Below are positions 30,401-38,201 of a DNA stretch of 64,000 bases, piece after piece. The position numbers were made by a program, and so were the translations under genes. The notes beneath the pieces were generated by a model. The model did no database searches. It was not told where the DNA came from and saw nothing but the letters and a program-made list of their open reading frames with translations. The stretch's first letter is position 1. Each line of letters opens with the position of its first letter. Location of the stretch: positions 1-64,000 of the forward strand of contig NZ_QMEJ01000005.1 of assembly GCF_003390865.1 (NCBI RefSeq), in the 5' to 3' direction. This stretch comes from Tropicimonas sp. IMCC34011 (GTDB lineage Bacteria > Pseudomonadota > Alphaproteobacteria > Rhodobacterales > Rhodobacteraceae).

Positions 30401-32653
30401 CTGCCCATGGGTACCATCGTCGAGGGTATGGTGCGCACGACGGTGGACGGCGAGCCGGTCTGGACGGCCTCCGTCACCACCAGCCCGGATGATGACACCG
30501 AGGCGGCGCAGGCCAGGCTCGACGCGCTGCTCGACAGCATCACCCTCCAGGTTGCCCCCGACGCCAACGACAACAACCTAGCCGAGGAGTTCACGCTGAA
30601 CGCGACGCTGACCACCGCTCTTGCCGGCGGCGGCGATCCGAACGAGGAGACGCTGAGCGACGTGATCCCGGTGCAGCCCGTCACCGACGAGGCAAACGTG
30701 TCCATCGCCCTCGGCGCCGCGGACGAAGACGGGAGGCTGACCGAGGCCGATACGGAGATCCCGCTGACCCTGACCGTGACCAACTCGGCCGACGGGGACG
30801 CAGGCTCCATCGTGGGCGGCGAGGTCTACCTGCAGGTGACCGGCACCGACGGGCTCGGCGATGGCACGCTGACCGTGGATGGCGTGGTCTACGAGCGGAC
30901 GAGCATCACCGGTGAAGACGGCATCCCTGACGGCGACTATTACGTCATCCCCGGGGCCGAGATGGGCGTGCCGCTCGACATGGTCTTCACACCGGGCACC
31001 GTGACCGCAGGAGAGGTGACCGTGGAGGCCTGGGTTCGCAACATCGAGACCGGGGGGGAGACGCTGACCTCCTCGGGGCCCGCGACCCTGCCGATCGAGA
31101 TCAGCAACGACGGCGTGATCGTCGACGCCGAGGCCCCGTTCACCGGTCCCGAAGCCGCGGACAGCACCGCCTCCTCGCTGATCCAGCTGGACCTGTCGCT
31201 TTCGCTGGTCGATTCCGACGGCTCCGAGGTCATTACCACGGTGCTGCTGCCGAACCTGCCCGAAGGTTTCCAGGTCTACACCGGCGCCGATGCGGCGAGT
31301 GCCACCATGGCGGTCAACGCCGGCGGCGACGGGACCACGAACACCTGGTTGTTGGTGGGCGATGGAGAGGCGATGCCCGAGTACATCGGTATCCTGCCGC
31401 CGCAGAACTGGAGCGGCACGCTCGAGGACCTCGCCCTGACGGTCATTTCCGGTGAGACGGCGCTGACGGAGGACCGGGTCGACACGGTGGAGATCGGCGA
31501 TCTGGTGGTGACACCCGTCGCCAACGGGATCACCCTCGATCCGACCAACTCCTTCGGGACGGAGGGGCGGATCATCCCGATCAACCTCAACGCCTCGCTG
31601 GCGGATCCCGGCGACGCCTCGGTGCCCGGCGCACCGGATGGCAGCACCGAGACGGTGACGCTCGAAATCGAGGGGCTGGGCGAGTACGCTTCGCTTTACC
31701 TCGGTACCACGCTGCTGACCGAAGGAGTCACCTACGATGCGGGATCGGGCACCTATACGGTGGCCGGCCTCACGCAGGACGAGATCGACACGCTCGGCTT
31801 TCGTCAGGCTTCGACCGGACTTACGGACCAAGACGGCGCCACCGGCGGGCTCCAGCTCAAGGTGACGGCGCGGTCGGTAGACGGTACGGACGAATCCGAT
31901 CCCGTGGAGGGCTTCGTGACGGTGAACCAGACGGGCCAGCAGGGTTCGGCTGCGGACAACACGCTGATCTGGACCGGCCAGCTCATCAACGGCCGGGGCG
32001 GGGTCGACACCGTGCTTTTCCGCGAGGGCGAGAGCTTGAGCGGATCCGAGCTCGGGGCCAACCTGCGCAACATCGAGGTGCTCGATCTCTCCATCGACGG
32101 GGCCAACAGGATCACTGACCTGACCCCTGAGCAGGTGGCCGCCATGACCAGTGCGCCCCGCGCCCTGACGGTCACCGGCGATGCCGAGGACAGCCTGTCG
32201 CTCTCGGGCGACTGGCTCGACAACGGCGACGGCATTTGGACCGGCACCACCGCCGGCGGCCAGGAGGTGACCCTGACGGTCGAGGATGTCTCGATCACCC
32301 CGCCGCCTGCACCCTCCATGGCCTTCTCGATGAGTTCCTTCGAAGGCGGCGACGGATCCGATGTGTTCGGGTTGTCGGGGATCGAGAGCCTCGAGGCCGA
32401 GACAAGGAGGGCTTCGCAAGAGCCCACGCGCGAAGGCGACGGCACCGCCACCGAGGAGGCGGCAGAAGAGCTCAGCTTCGAGACGCTGATCGCCGAGGGC
32501 GGCAGCGAGGAGGAATTGGCCGACCTCCTCCCGGAGGAAGACGCCGATCGTGCCGGCAGTACAGGCACCTCCGCGCCAGACGGCATCACCGGCTTCGAAC
32601 CGGCATCGCCGCTCGACGACGAACTTCAGCCGGGCGCGGAATACGCGGCGTAG
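21470..32653 (+). CDS. Giant BapA/LapA-like repeat adhesin (type I secreted)
   Basis: A 3727-aa surface protein. Residues 1-100 match the BapA-type prefix domain (SDLVLVLKDGSMLRLVNFF), followed by a hydrophobic glycine-rich stretch (about 115-130). Then come tandem cadherin-like/VCBS-type repeats: three copies of a 92-residue unit with an identical 276-bp period, preceded by a more divergent one, and many degenerate Ig-like units rich in Asp, Thr and Val that probably bind calcium. The C-terminus (DNTLIWTGQLINGRGGVDTV, then an acidic tail) resembles type I secretion ends, though classic RTX nonapeptides are scarce. The genes immediately following encode its exporter. It should mediate biofilm formation or surface attachment. 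The start at 21470 is tentative; an ATG at 21476 is also possible. Confidence 0.88.
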   Translation: MRMTLFSKAQGGKSRDLDGSVVQLEEPSVVQLQIGPEDVARFDRDGSDLVLVLKDGSMLRLVNFFVVTEEGRHDLTFVDEHGVNWWGQYGEVWDGFDIAEIEQINAFAPYIAPGLGLLGAGVAAAALAYDPNSPPDVTPDSRVTEEDTPVEGVVIATDEDDDTLSYEVTTQPKNGTVVMNPETGEYTYTPGPDYNGPDSFKVTVSDGNGESKTVTVDITVTPVNDAPVATPDSQETPEDTPVDGQVTAEDVDGDTLAFEVTDGPANGTVEIDPETGEYTYTPGPDYNGDDSFDITVTDGNGGSDTVTVKITVTPVNDAPVATPDSQETPEDTPVDGQVTAEDVDGDTLAFEVTEGPANGTVEIDPETGEYTYTPGQDYNGEDSFDVTVTDGNGGSDTVTVEITVTPVNDAPVATPDSQETPEDTPVDGQVTAEDVDGDTLAFEVTDGPANGTVEIDPETGEYTYTPGQDYNGEDSFDVTVTDGNGGSDTVTVEITVTPVNDPATISGDLTGAVEEAGGVDNGTPGTQTASGTASVTDVDEGESFFREPDSLEGTYGTFTFNAENGAWTYTLDDTRPATEALADGQEVTDTLNVTSLDGTATETITVTVTGQNDSAQVTDDTGAVTEDSGLDDGMLTTSGSIEVTDKDTGEAELAPAESSFVSGSHGGSSSLGTLTVNADGTWSYQIGNSLTEVQSLPEDGTLTETFIVTSADGTATGTIIVTVTGTNDDPVISGAATGTVTEDGTSPATGILEVDDIDIGDTHTWAVTENGEYGTLILPGSDGSWSYTLDNSNAAVQALAEGETMTDEVTVRVSDNNGGFSEQVVSITITGTNDAPVIDEAGSDLTGSVTELADGDENENAFEHSTSGTITASDVDNAGVLSASVAPSEGATNYLGTFTVGEVDPTTGEAEWTFTVDDEDLDSLGADAVLTQTYDVTIEDDNGGSDVVSVTVTVNGTNDQPLPTDDASIIGMDDVAILDVLENDTDVDAGETETLQVTVVDGQEIAPGGTITLQSGNGTVSLSGRGELSFTPAGGLTGQVTIGYTVDDGSGTGNSSASADWVVNVAGVAISDNAGPGGEAPGDGVLASVDDLTAVEIEGFAAVGGSVNSIVITDGNGGSVTLTDVPVDADGTYSITADLSELDNGTLTVTASVEDRSGNPATTTDTILLDTVTEVTIDPILIEDGEAPVITGTAEEGSTVIVNVNGTDRTADVDASGNWSLTLPGPITEDEVTVTATSTDAYGNVDTDERTVSDLSATDEDASEGPDILVAESALEGGSDEGSGADAAESTFTLGGDLEDLASVVIGGTVSNGALSGGTTFTIEELQAIVTDGPLDPVTTEYGTLTITGFDSDTGVVSYTYALSGNTEDHTDESANDVVTETVGIAVIEEDGDTRVDRLTVGVLDDAPETPVDDPALTVVEGGVAIGSATAGGANLLANDTLGADGGRVNTVFYTDRNGDPAEVTLAEGGTEEVDTRYGTLTVSSDGTWSYEPLSSVDHELPDNDDSLQDNFTYNTIDADGDVSPGVGAQPIAVLDTVPEFGTPENAEVDEANLASGTDPDGAELSRSGSLNLAPGQDGFGVQLTTDSAPAGLTSGGDPIRYTLSEDGLTLTADTGEGTDPVFTVTITDPANADAGYTFDLLRPLDHTGGSSLDLVFGVEVTDEDGDTDQAQFTVAVGDDAPASTIERTVDEDSSGFTVNTSADANAANTSISQGGTPLTGTTDPETGEVVYDSEHGTVTIAPDGSVSYVPAPDFSGEEVFEIVTQDDQATPSTITVTANVTPVADAAEVTVDDDRIGTVEDTAVALGLNAPVITDDGTGTGNNARPERIGAITLSGLPEGAILGWAGQTLTVDASGEVTIELTDPGLSVTGLDADISMTAAEFETLEVTPPANSSANFDVTYDVTSYEVDETGAVLVAEGAESSDTVRVFVQAATDPATLTYDTGVDASAVENATSIVYSGTGGNTVAEVTVAEDTVVDLADVLAASFADLDGSEKRSITISNGSGEPIVVNGQTVAAGGSITLGGGSLSTSTTGFPKIEIGGTSDFAGDLDNITVTLNARDQDADGYLDGGTPTRRRVPGLPEADDSDNSVTLNLRVTPVADDVIVADVTTEEDTPANFLSGVRLGDTSGGAAEGGSEIITAISFDIPEGWVVTESDVSNGATADITEVDGTYTITFTGGTEAEREQYLDGFTITPPAHDSGDATITLRVSSVDEAEVGGGAVTDTVTEAEHDVTITVTPVAEQVGVDSDGDGTIDLTMTPGVEYSSAALEDTWFDLNSDGFELQAGWTNQDAEEETFARLTPELIEGDGSAADATGSMFQWVEGGATKTAIFDGATPIDVPVDSLGSLQFKAAEDFSGAFRIRVQAYTVDEDDDGGTTVEAVSGEAFLENLVVEPVADEVTLALGARARGNEDTDIPLNIRPTSSDPSETFDVTIDDIPEGSVLTYDGTVLTVMGGSVTITDFDAGLPLTLRPPFDSNEDFILEVSAQSVDRVTIDDVEYVDRSEVESLSINVQVRGVADPAIVELTPQTYEEQAIDSGTETIALTDLVSVALGDADGSEMLTVRVTGLPEGFGLTQGTLTTGTDESGEDRIWILRAAQLDTVEITVPQNFSGEVTFGVSPVTTENDGASRTGAQVPVTFTVEPSPEATVTTAASIVEDRLQSLNFGIVPQNGDTDEVIEAVRIAVAQTVGKDFTLYVAGEPISNLTPVNDGGTAYYELTPEQAETLAALGAENLDGDLGSFELEYRITDPGDGTVDPVTSDWQSSTFEITGTPATDQPDLTLSGFALAGGNGTVDGGDITVTAPGEQVTMTLNVGAADTDGSEHVVRVILDNVPEGVTVEDAELVGQGRWLLIYENVDALPINDAGGLDLPVVLSVGSAAGDRDNVPISVTVQTQDRGDRPDSPAAVLQDSATWTLTTDFSAQEGGEPPAIEAWAYNDAAATEDLPFTLNSVVTGTITVSDPAASVLTVTITDLPMGTIVEGMVRTTVDGEPVWTASVTTSPDDDTEAAQARLDALLDSITLQVAPDANDNNLAEEFTLNATLTTALAGGGDPNEETLSDVIPVQPVTDEANVSIALGAADEDGRLTEADTEIPLTLTVTNSADGDAGSIVGGEVYLQVTGTDGLGDGTLTVDGVVYERTSITGEDGIPDGDYYVIPGAEMGVPLDMVFTPGTVTAGEVTVEAWVRNIETGGETLTSSGPATLPIEISNDGVIVDAEAPFTGPEAADSTASSLIQLDLSLSLVDSDGSEVITTVLLPNLPEGFQVYTGADAASATMAVNAGGDGTTNTWLLVGDGEAMPEYIGILPPQNWSGTLEDLALTVISGETALTEDRVDTVEIGDLVVTPVANGITLDPTNSFGTEGRIIPINLNASLADPGDASVPGAPDGSTETVTLEIEGLGEYASLYLGTTLLTEGVTYDAGSGTYTVAGLTQDEIDTLGFRQASTGLTDQDGATGGLQLKVTARSVDGTDESDPVEGFVTVNQTGQQGSAADNTLIWTGQLINGRGGVDTVLFREGESLSGSELGANLRNIEVLDLSIDGANRITDLTPEQVAAMTSAPRALTVTGDAEDSLSLSGDWLDNGDGIWTGTTAGGQEVTLTVEDVSITPPPAPSMAFSMSSFEGGDGSDVFGLSGIESLEAETRRASQEPTREGDGTATEEAAEELSFETLIAEGGSEEELADLLPEEDADRAGSTGTSAPDGITGFEPASPLDDELQPGAEYAA
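21855..22958 (+). repeat. 276-bp tandem repeats in the adhesin gene
   Basis: Units at 22131-22406, 22407-22682 and 22683-22958 are nearly identical; 21855-22130 is a diverged first unit. Each encodes 92 residues beginning TPVNDAPVATPDSQETPEDT. Such near-identity implies recent expansion or gene conversion and makes copy number likely to vary between strains. Confidence 0.85.
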
Positions 32654-32657
32654 CGAG

Positions 32658-34802
32658 ATGGCGAAAATCACCACGGCAACCGGGGCTGCAGGATCAGCCG
32701 CCCCGGGCCTCACGCACCAGGGCTGGACCGAAGCGGTGCTGCGCGTTGCCGCGCAGTACCGCCTTGCCGTGTCGCCCGAACGGGTTCGGGTCGATCTGTC
32801 GTGGGCGGCCGAGGGCGACCGGCTGACCACCTTGGCCCGGTCCGCGGGCCTGTCCATCCGCAAGGCGGAGCAGGGGGCAGAGGGCCTCTCCCAAATGCGC
32901 CTGCCCATGGTGGCCGAATTCGAAAGCGGCGAGATCGGTGTCATCGAGCGGGAAACCTCGGACGGCTTCGGCGTGGTGCTTGCCGGGGACGGGGGGCTTG
33001 AGACGCCCATCGGGCGGGACGAGCTCGCCGCCCGCCTCCGCGGCCTCTACGTCCTGCGGCCCCTGACGGGCCGTCCGGATCGCCGGATCGACAGCTACAT
33101 CGAACCCTGGCGCCCGGACTGGTTGCGCAGCATCGCGCTGGCGGACATGCGGCCCTACCGGTCGGTGATGATCGCCTCGGTGGTCAGCAACGTGCTGGCA
33201 CTGGCCGGCACGATCTTTGCCATGCAGGTTTACGACCGGGTGGTGCCCGGCCAATCGATGAGCACGCTCTGGGTGCTTTTCATCGGCGTGATGATGGCCA
33301 TGGGCTTCGGCTTGATGATGAAGCTCGCCCGCAGCCGGATCACCGATGTCTCCGGCAAGGCGGCGGACCTGCGCATCTCCGACAAGGTCTTCGGCCATGC
33401 GCTCAGGGTGCGCAACACCGCGCGGCCCCGGTCCACCGGCACCTTCATCTCGCAGATACGCGAGCTGGAACATGTCCGTGAGATGCTGACCTCGACCACC
33501 GTCGCGGCCATCGCGGACCTGCCGTTCTTCGCGCTGTTCTGCGTGCTCTTCTGGTACATCGCGGGGGTGCTGGTCTGGATCCCGCTCGTCGCGATGGTTC
33601 TGCTGGTCCTGCCGGGCATTCTCGCCCAGAAGCGGCTGCGACGGCTGGCCGAGGCGAACACGCGGGAAAGCGCCTTGCGCAGCGCCATGCTGGTCGAGAC
33701 GATCCAGGGCCTCGACGACATCAAGTCGCTGCAGGCCGAGACGCGGTTCCAGAACCTCTGGAACCACTACAACGAGACAACGTCGGGCTCCGCAATGGAA
33801 CTGCGCGACCTCGTCGGGCGGCTAGGGTCCTGGGCGCAAACGGTACAGGGCGGGGTCTTTGCCGTCGTCATCTTCTTCGGCGCGCCGATGGTCATGGCCG
33901 GCGACATGAGCACTGGCGTTCTCGTCGCCGCGTCCATGCTGTCCTCGCGGATGCTCGCGCCGCTCGCCTCGGTCACCCAGATCCTCAGCCGGTGGCAGCA
34001 GGCGCAGGTGGCGCGGGGCGCGCTGGACCAGCTGATGGCGCTGCCGGTCGACACCGCAGCCGAGGAAACGCGCATCCACCGGCCGGTCATCCACGGGGCC
34101 TTCCGGCTCAAGGGTGCGGTCTTCGGCCATGCCCCGCAGGCTCCCGCGCTTAAGGTCGCCGACCTCAGGGTCGAACCGGGCGAGCGGATCGCCATCCTCG
34201 GGCGTAACGGCGCCGGAAAGTCCACACTGCTGGCAGGCCTTGCCGGCCTGCTGGAACCGATGGCGGGCGAGGTCCGGGTCGACGATGTGGTCATGGGCCT
34301 CGTCGATCCCGGCGACATCCGCCGCGACATTGGCCTTATGGGGCAGGATGCCCGGCTGTTCCACGGCACCCTGCGCGAGAACTTGACCCTTGGCGCCCCC
34401 GGGGCTCAGGACGACGCCATCCTCGGCCTGTTGAGCAAGATGGGGCTGGCCGACTTCGTTCAGGCGCTGCCCGACGGCCTCGACCACATGGTGCAGGAAG
34501 GGGGGCTGGGCCTTTCGGGCGGCCAGAAGCAGGGCCTCCTTCTGGCGCGGCTCCTGCTGCGCCGGCCCAACGTGCTTCTTCTCGATGAACCCACGGCGTC
34601 ATTCGACGAGGTGTCCGAGGCGGCGGTGATCGACCTTCTGAGCAGACTTGACCCCGCCGTTTCCGTTATCATCGCCACCCACCGCCCGGCGGTCCTGCGG
34701 ATGGCGAGCCGGCTCATCGTCGTCAGCAACGGCGCTATCCTCCTGGACGGGCCCAAGGACGAGGTGCTGGCCCAGCTGCGCGCCGGGAAACGGGCGGCAT
34801 GA
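32658..34802 (+). CDS. Type I secretion permease/ATPase (LapB-like)
   Basis: A 714-aa ABC exporter of the adhesin. The N-terminal domain (about 15-130) is C39-peptidase-like but lacks the catalytic cysteine motif, as in LapB and HlyB-type exporters that hold rather than cleave the substrate. About six membrane segments follow (150-440). The ATPase domain has Walker A GRNGAGKST, signature LSGGQKQ, Walker B VLLLDEPT and the H-loop ATHR. The ATG at 32658 lies four bases after the adhesin stop. The end overlaps the adaptor gene by four bases. Confidence 0.93.
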   Translation: MAKITTATGAAGSAAPGLTHQGWTEAVLRVAAQYRLAVSPERVRVDLSWAAEGDRLTTLARSAGLSIRKAEQGAEGLSQMRLPMVAEFESGEIGVIERETSDGFGVVLAGDGGLETPIGRDELAARLRGLYVLRPLTGRPDRRIDSYIEPWRPDWLRSIALADMRPYRSVMIASVVSNVLALAGTIFAMQVYDRVVPGQSMSTLWVLFIGVMMAMGFGLMMKLARSRITDVSGKAADLRISDKVFGHALRVRNTARPRSTGTFISQIRELEHVREMLTSTTVAAIADLPFFALFCVLFWYIAGVLVWIPLVAMVLLVLPGILAQKRLRRLAEANTRESALRSAMLVETIQGLDDIKSLQAETRFQNLWNHYNETTSGSAMELRDLVGRLGSWAQTVQGGVFAVVIFFGAPMVMAGDMSTGVLVAASMLSSRMLAPLASVTQILSRWQQAQVARGALDQLMALPVDTAAEETRIHRPVIHGAFRLKGAVFGHAPQAPALKVADLRVEPGERIAILGRNGAGKSTLLAGLAGLLEPMAGEVRVDDVVMGLVDPGDIRRDIGLMGQDARLFHGTLRENLTLGAPGAQDDAILGLLSKMGLADFVQALPDGLDHMVQEGGLGLSGGQKQGLLLARLLLRRPNVLLLDEPTASFDEVSEAAVIDLLSRLDPAVSVIIATHRPAVLRMASRLIVVSNGAILLDGPKDEVLAQLRAGKRAA

Positions 34803-35992
34803 GCGTGATCGACTCCTCTTTCGGCGGGCAAACCGAAACGGTCTATTCCGACACCCGCCCACAGCGGCGTCTGGTCTGGCTGGTCTTCGTGATGCTGATC
34901 GCCTTCCTCGCCTGGGCATGGTGGTACCCACTGGTCGAGGTGTCGCGCGGGCAGGGAACCGTCGTGCCCAGCTCGCGGGAGCAGGTGATCCAGTCCCTCG
35001 AAGGTGGCATCGTTTCCGAGATCTTCGTGCGCGAGGGCGACACCGTCGAGGCCGGCGAGGTGCTGGCCCGCCTCGACGCGACGCGTTCCGCCTCCAACAT
35101 GGAAGAGGCTGCCGCTCGCTACCATGCGGCCATCGCCGCCGCCGCCCGGCTCCGGGCCGAACTGGACGAGGCCGACGCGGTGACGTTCCCCGCCGCTCTG
35201 GACGGCGCGGAATTTGATGAGCTGCGCGCCAACGAGCTGGCGCTGTTCCGGTCCCGGCGGCTCAGCCTCGACGAATCCCTCTCGGGCCTTCGCGACGGGC
35301 TCGAGCTGACCCGCGAGGAACTCGATATCACGGAGCGCCTGCAGGACAGCGGCGCCGCCAGCCGGGTCGAGGTGATCCGTCTGCGCCGCGAGGCCGCGCA
35401 GGCCCAGCTCGAGATCGCCCGACTGGTCACGGAACGCAGCGTGCAGATCGGCGAGGAACTCCAGCGCGTGAACTCGGAGGCCGAGGTGCAGGGATCGATC
35501 CTGCGGGGCCGGGAGGACCAGCTCCAGCGGCTGACCTTCCGGGCCCCCATGCGCGGCATCGTCAACGACATCGAGGTGACCACCATAGGCGGCGTCGTGC
35601 CCCCGGGCGGGCGGCTTATGACCGTTGTGCCCCTCGACGACCAACTGGTCATCGAGGCCCGGATCTCGCCCCGCGACATCGCTTATATTCACCCCGGGCA
35701 GGAGGCGCTGGTGCGCCTGTCCGCCTATGACTACTCGATCTTCGGCGGGCTCGAGGGGGAGGTGAGGACGATCTCGCCCAACACCGTCCGCGACGAAGTG
35801 AACCCCGAGCAGGTTTACTACCGGGTCTACATCCGGACCGAGCAGACCTTTCTCGAGAACGCGGCCGGCACCCGCTTCCCTATCGTCCCCGGGATGATCG
35901 CCACGGTGGACATCCAGACCGGCGAGAAGACGGTCTGGCAATATCTCATCAAACCGTTCAATCGCGCGCAGGAAGCCCTGCGCGAGCGATGA
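34799..35992 (+). CDS. HlyD-family membrane fusion protein (LapC-like)
   Basis: A 397-aa adaptor of the type I system. A single membrane helix lies near 19-40 (LVWLVFVMLIAFLAWAWW), then a lipoyl-like half motif (VVPSSREQVIQSLEGGIV), a long coiled-coil hairpin (about 95-245), the second lipoyl half (FRAPMRGIVNDIEV) and a beta-barrel C-terminal region. It bridges the inner-membrane ATPase and the TolC-like outer-membrane channel. The ATGA overlap with the ATPase gene indicates coupling. Confidence 0.93.
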   Translation: MSVIDSSFGGQTETVYSDTRPQRRLVWLVFVMLIAFLAWAWWYPLVEVSRGQGTVVPSSREQVIQSLEGGIVSEIFVREGDTVEAGEVLARLDATRSASNMEEAAARYHAAIAAAARLRAELDEADAVTFPAALDGAEFDELRANELALFRSRRLSLDESLSGLRDGLELTREELDITERLQDSGAASRVEVIRLRREAAQAQLEIARLVTERSVQIGEELQRVNSEAEVQGSILRGREDQLQRLTFRAPMRGIVNDIEVTTIGGVVPPGGRLMTVVPLDDQLVIEARISPRDIAYIHPGQEALVRLSAYDYSIFGGLEGEVRTISPNTVRDEVNPEQVYYRVYIRTEQTFLENAAGTRFPIVPGMIATVDIQTGEKTVWQYLIKPFNRAQEALRER

Positions 35993-36059
35993 CACCGCAT
36001 CTTTTTTTGGCCCGGCAGCCGTCCGCCGGAACAGACCTAACCGACCGAGAGACCACGAG

Positions 36060-36518
36060 ATGATCAAGACAGCCCGACACTATCGCCCCTTGCGCGCCAC
36101 CCTCGTCGCGCTGGCCGCAGTAGCCACCCTTGCCTCCGCAGGGTCATGGTCCGGCGTCGCGGACGCGCAGGTCGTCGACCCTCTGAACGCCGTAGAGCCG
36201 GGCAAAGGCTTCAGTGGGGTCAGTCGCTCCAACGAAAGCATGGACCAGCGCTACTCCCGCACGGGGACCGCGCTCAGCATCGCGCAGGTCCGCCAGGTGG
36301 CCATCGGCCAGACCCGCGAGGAACTCCTCGCCGTACTCGGCCGCCCGACCGGTCAGCACCGGAACGGCGCATGGGAATTCCAGCTCGCGCTGCCCTTCCT
36401 GGAGAACGACCATTTGATCTGTCAGTACATGGTCTTCTTCGACGGGAACGGCCTCCTGGAACAGGCCGTCTGGCGCCGCCCGCAATGCGCCGACCTTGTC
36501 ACCGCGGGACTGAACTGA
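36060..36518 (+). CDS. BamE/SmpA-OmlA-like protein in the secretion operon
   Basis: A 152-aa exported protein with a signal peptide (about 1-36, cleavage after VADA). The mature part has IAQVRQVAIGQTREELLAVL and GRPTG, then FFDGNGLLEQAVWR, the pattern of the SmpA/OmlA domain found in BamE. It has no lipobox cysteine at the cleavage site. BamE helps fold outer-membrane proteins; here a paralogue sits between the type I adaptor and the TolC-like channel and might aid assembly of that channel or anchoring of the adhesin. That role is inferred from position. Confidence 0.78.
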   Translation: MIKTARHYRPLRATLVALAAVATLASAGSWSGVADAQVVDPLNAVEPGKGFSGVSRSNESMDQRYSRTGTALSIAQVRQVAIGQTREELLAVLGRPTGQHRNGAWEFQLALPFLENDHLICQYMVFFDGNGLLEQAVWRRPQCADLVTAGLN

Positions 36519-36522
36519 GCCG

Positions 36523-37878
36523 ATGCTACCGAGGCGGGAGAGAGTGACGGACGGGCGGGACGGCCGGGCAGGGAGATTTGCCGTCCTGGCGGTTGCGCTG
36601 CTGGCTGGCTGCTCTGGTCTGCGTGGCCCCGAGGGGACGGAAGCGGCTCTGCGCGACCAGGCTGCGGCCCTGCCGGCCCTCGGCCGGTCGTCTGGCCAAT
36701 CCGCCGCCGACGCGGCCCGGAACGGGGTCCTGATGAGCCCCTCGGTGCGGGAGGCCGCGAGCCTTGTCTCGGCCAGCGCAGATGAAGTCAGGGTCGCCCG
36801 GGCCGCGCTTTTCCCCAGTCTCAGCTTGTCCCTTGGCGGCGGTGTGGGGGATGCGGGGCAGGGCGACGCCGCCGTCGACCTCGTGGGGGAGCAGCAACTC
36901 ACCTCCTTCGGCGAGACCGACCGGGCGATCCGGATCGCCGACCTCGATCTTCAGCTTCGGTTTCTCGACTTCCAGACGGAGGTCGACGAAACCCTGATCG
37001 ACGTCCTTCACGCGGTGCAGGACGTGGCGATGCAGAAGGAACTGCTGTCCGTCCACAATGCGCACCTTCAGCAGCTGCAGCATCTTGCAGGGCTGGTCGC
37101 GGCACGGATCGAGAACGGCGCCTCCACACGGACAGAGGCGCTGGAAGCCCGGTCGCGCCTGCAGGCGGCCGAATTCACCGTGCTCGATACCGAGCTTGCC
37201 CTGGCCGAGGCACGCGACACGCTGTTCCGGCTCAGCGGTCAATCCGAGGGGGCACCGCTCGACGTCGTGGCGGAGTCCTGCGGCACCTCGGCGCTGTCCG
37301 AGGAGATGGTTCGCGCAAGGCTCGAATTCCTTCGCTCGCGCCTCGAGCTCGAGCGGGCCGATCGGGCCCGGCTGCCCGGGATCACCGCCTCGCCTCTGGT
37401 GAGGGGAGACGTGGCAGATGGCAGCACCTCCGTCGGTCTGAACGTCGGCGTGCGGTCGGACGTTCTGCAGGGCGGCGCGCTGACGGCACGCGCCCGCGCA
37501 GCGCGCAACGCGCTCGCCGCCGCCGAGGCCCGGGTCGAGACCGTTGCCCTCGAGCAGGATCTCGAGGAGAGGGGACTGGCCCGGAGCATCGCCACCGGCG
37601 CACAACGTGTCGGGCTGCTGGAGCGTCAGATCGCGCTCCTCGCCGAAACGCGGGATCTCTACCGGACCCAGTACTTCGACCTCGGCACACGCAGGTTGAC
37701 CGAGCTCCTCGAGCAGGAGCAGGACTATTCGATGCGCCGCGCCGAACTCGTCGAGGAACGGGCGGAGCTGATGAAGTCACGCATCAACTGTGCGGCGCGC
37801 GAACGGACCCTGCGTGGTCAGCTGAACATCGAGGCCCAGTCGCTCTACGGATTTCCATTAACGCCTAACCCTGCTTGA
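36523..37878 (+). CDS. TolC-family outer-membrane lipoprotein
   Basis: A protein of about 450 aa belonging to the TolC/outer-membrane efflux family, the exit channel of the type I system. The N-terminal signal ends in a lipobox (LLAGCSG), so it is probably acylated. The body shows two repeats of long helices with heptad patterns (for example AHLQQLQHLAGLVAARIENG and RIALL-type segments) typical of the periplasmic tunnel. It begins four bases after the BamE-like gene. A GTG at 36544, preceded by GAGG, gives a more usual signal peptide and may be the true start. Confidence 0.87.
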   Translation: MLPRRERVTDGRDGRAGRFAVLAVALLAGCSGLRGPEGTEAALRDQAAALPALGRSSGQSAADAARNGVLMSPSVREAASLVSASADEVRVARAALFPSLSLSLGGGVGDAGQGDAAVDLVGEQQLTSFGETDRAIRIADLDLQLRFLDFQTEVDETLIDVLHAVQDVAMQKELLSVHNAHLQQLQHLAGLVAARIENGASTRTEALEARSRLQAAEFTVLDTELALAEARDTLFRLSGQSEGAPLDVVAESCGTSALSEEMVRARLEFLRSRLELERADRARLPGITASPLVRGDVADGSTSVGLNVGVRSDVLQGGALTARARAARNALAAAEARVETVALEQDLEERGLARSIATGAQRVGLLERQIALLAETRDLYRTQYFDLGTRRLTELLEQEQDYSMRRAELVEERAELMKSRINCAARERTLRGQLNIEAQSLYGFPLTPNPA

Positions 37879-38201
37879 GGCTAAACTCCGGCTTCACAAT
37901 TTCCAGTTTTCAAAGGGCAGATCAGTCGTGGCTCGCAACCCTGCGCCTAGCTTAGTTCATCAGGCCAACCGGGGAGCGCAATACTTCTCTGTCGATGATC
38001 AGGCGCTACTGCGAAGATACGAAATCCCAATCCCGCTCGCCCTACCGATAGATGTTCTGCTGTAAATCGGGGCAAAGTTGTCGCGAAATCGGGGCAAGGA
38101 TCCCGCGAAGCCAAGCTTTGATCAAGATATAGGGCGCCCATACTATTTCTGGGAGTGCCACTTTGACGGAGTGCTTCCGCGGCTGAAAAGCCGCTTCAGC
38201 C
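37879..38201. other. Intergenic region with IS-end-like direct repeats
   Basis: About 320 bases between the convergent tolC-like and hsdM genes, with no gene. Two copies of AAATCGGGGCAA lie 22 bp apart at 38064-38075 and 38086-38097. Short repeats of this kind occur at the ends of some IS elements (IS21-type), so this may be the scar of an insertion at the join of two island segments. Confidence 0.4.

Noticed and set aside
31922-32650. Classic RTX calcium-binding nonapeptides at the adhesin C-terminus
   Set aside because: I find only isolated GGxGxD-like phrases and no run of nonapeptides, so the protein is called a type I secreted adhesin on its N-terminal domain, repeats and operon rather than as an RTX toxin.
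21395-33010. Very long open frames on the minus strand across the adhesin gene (for example 23552-28171)
   Set aside because: They are mirror frames of a GC-rich repetitive gene; their sequence is low-complexity, rich in Arg, Gly and Val, with no recognisable domain, and the plus-strand product is a clear repeat adhesin followed by its exporter.
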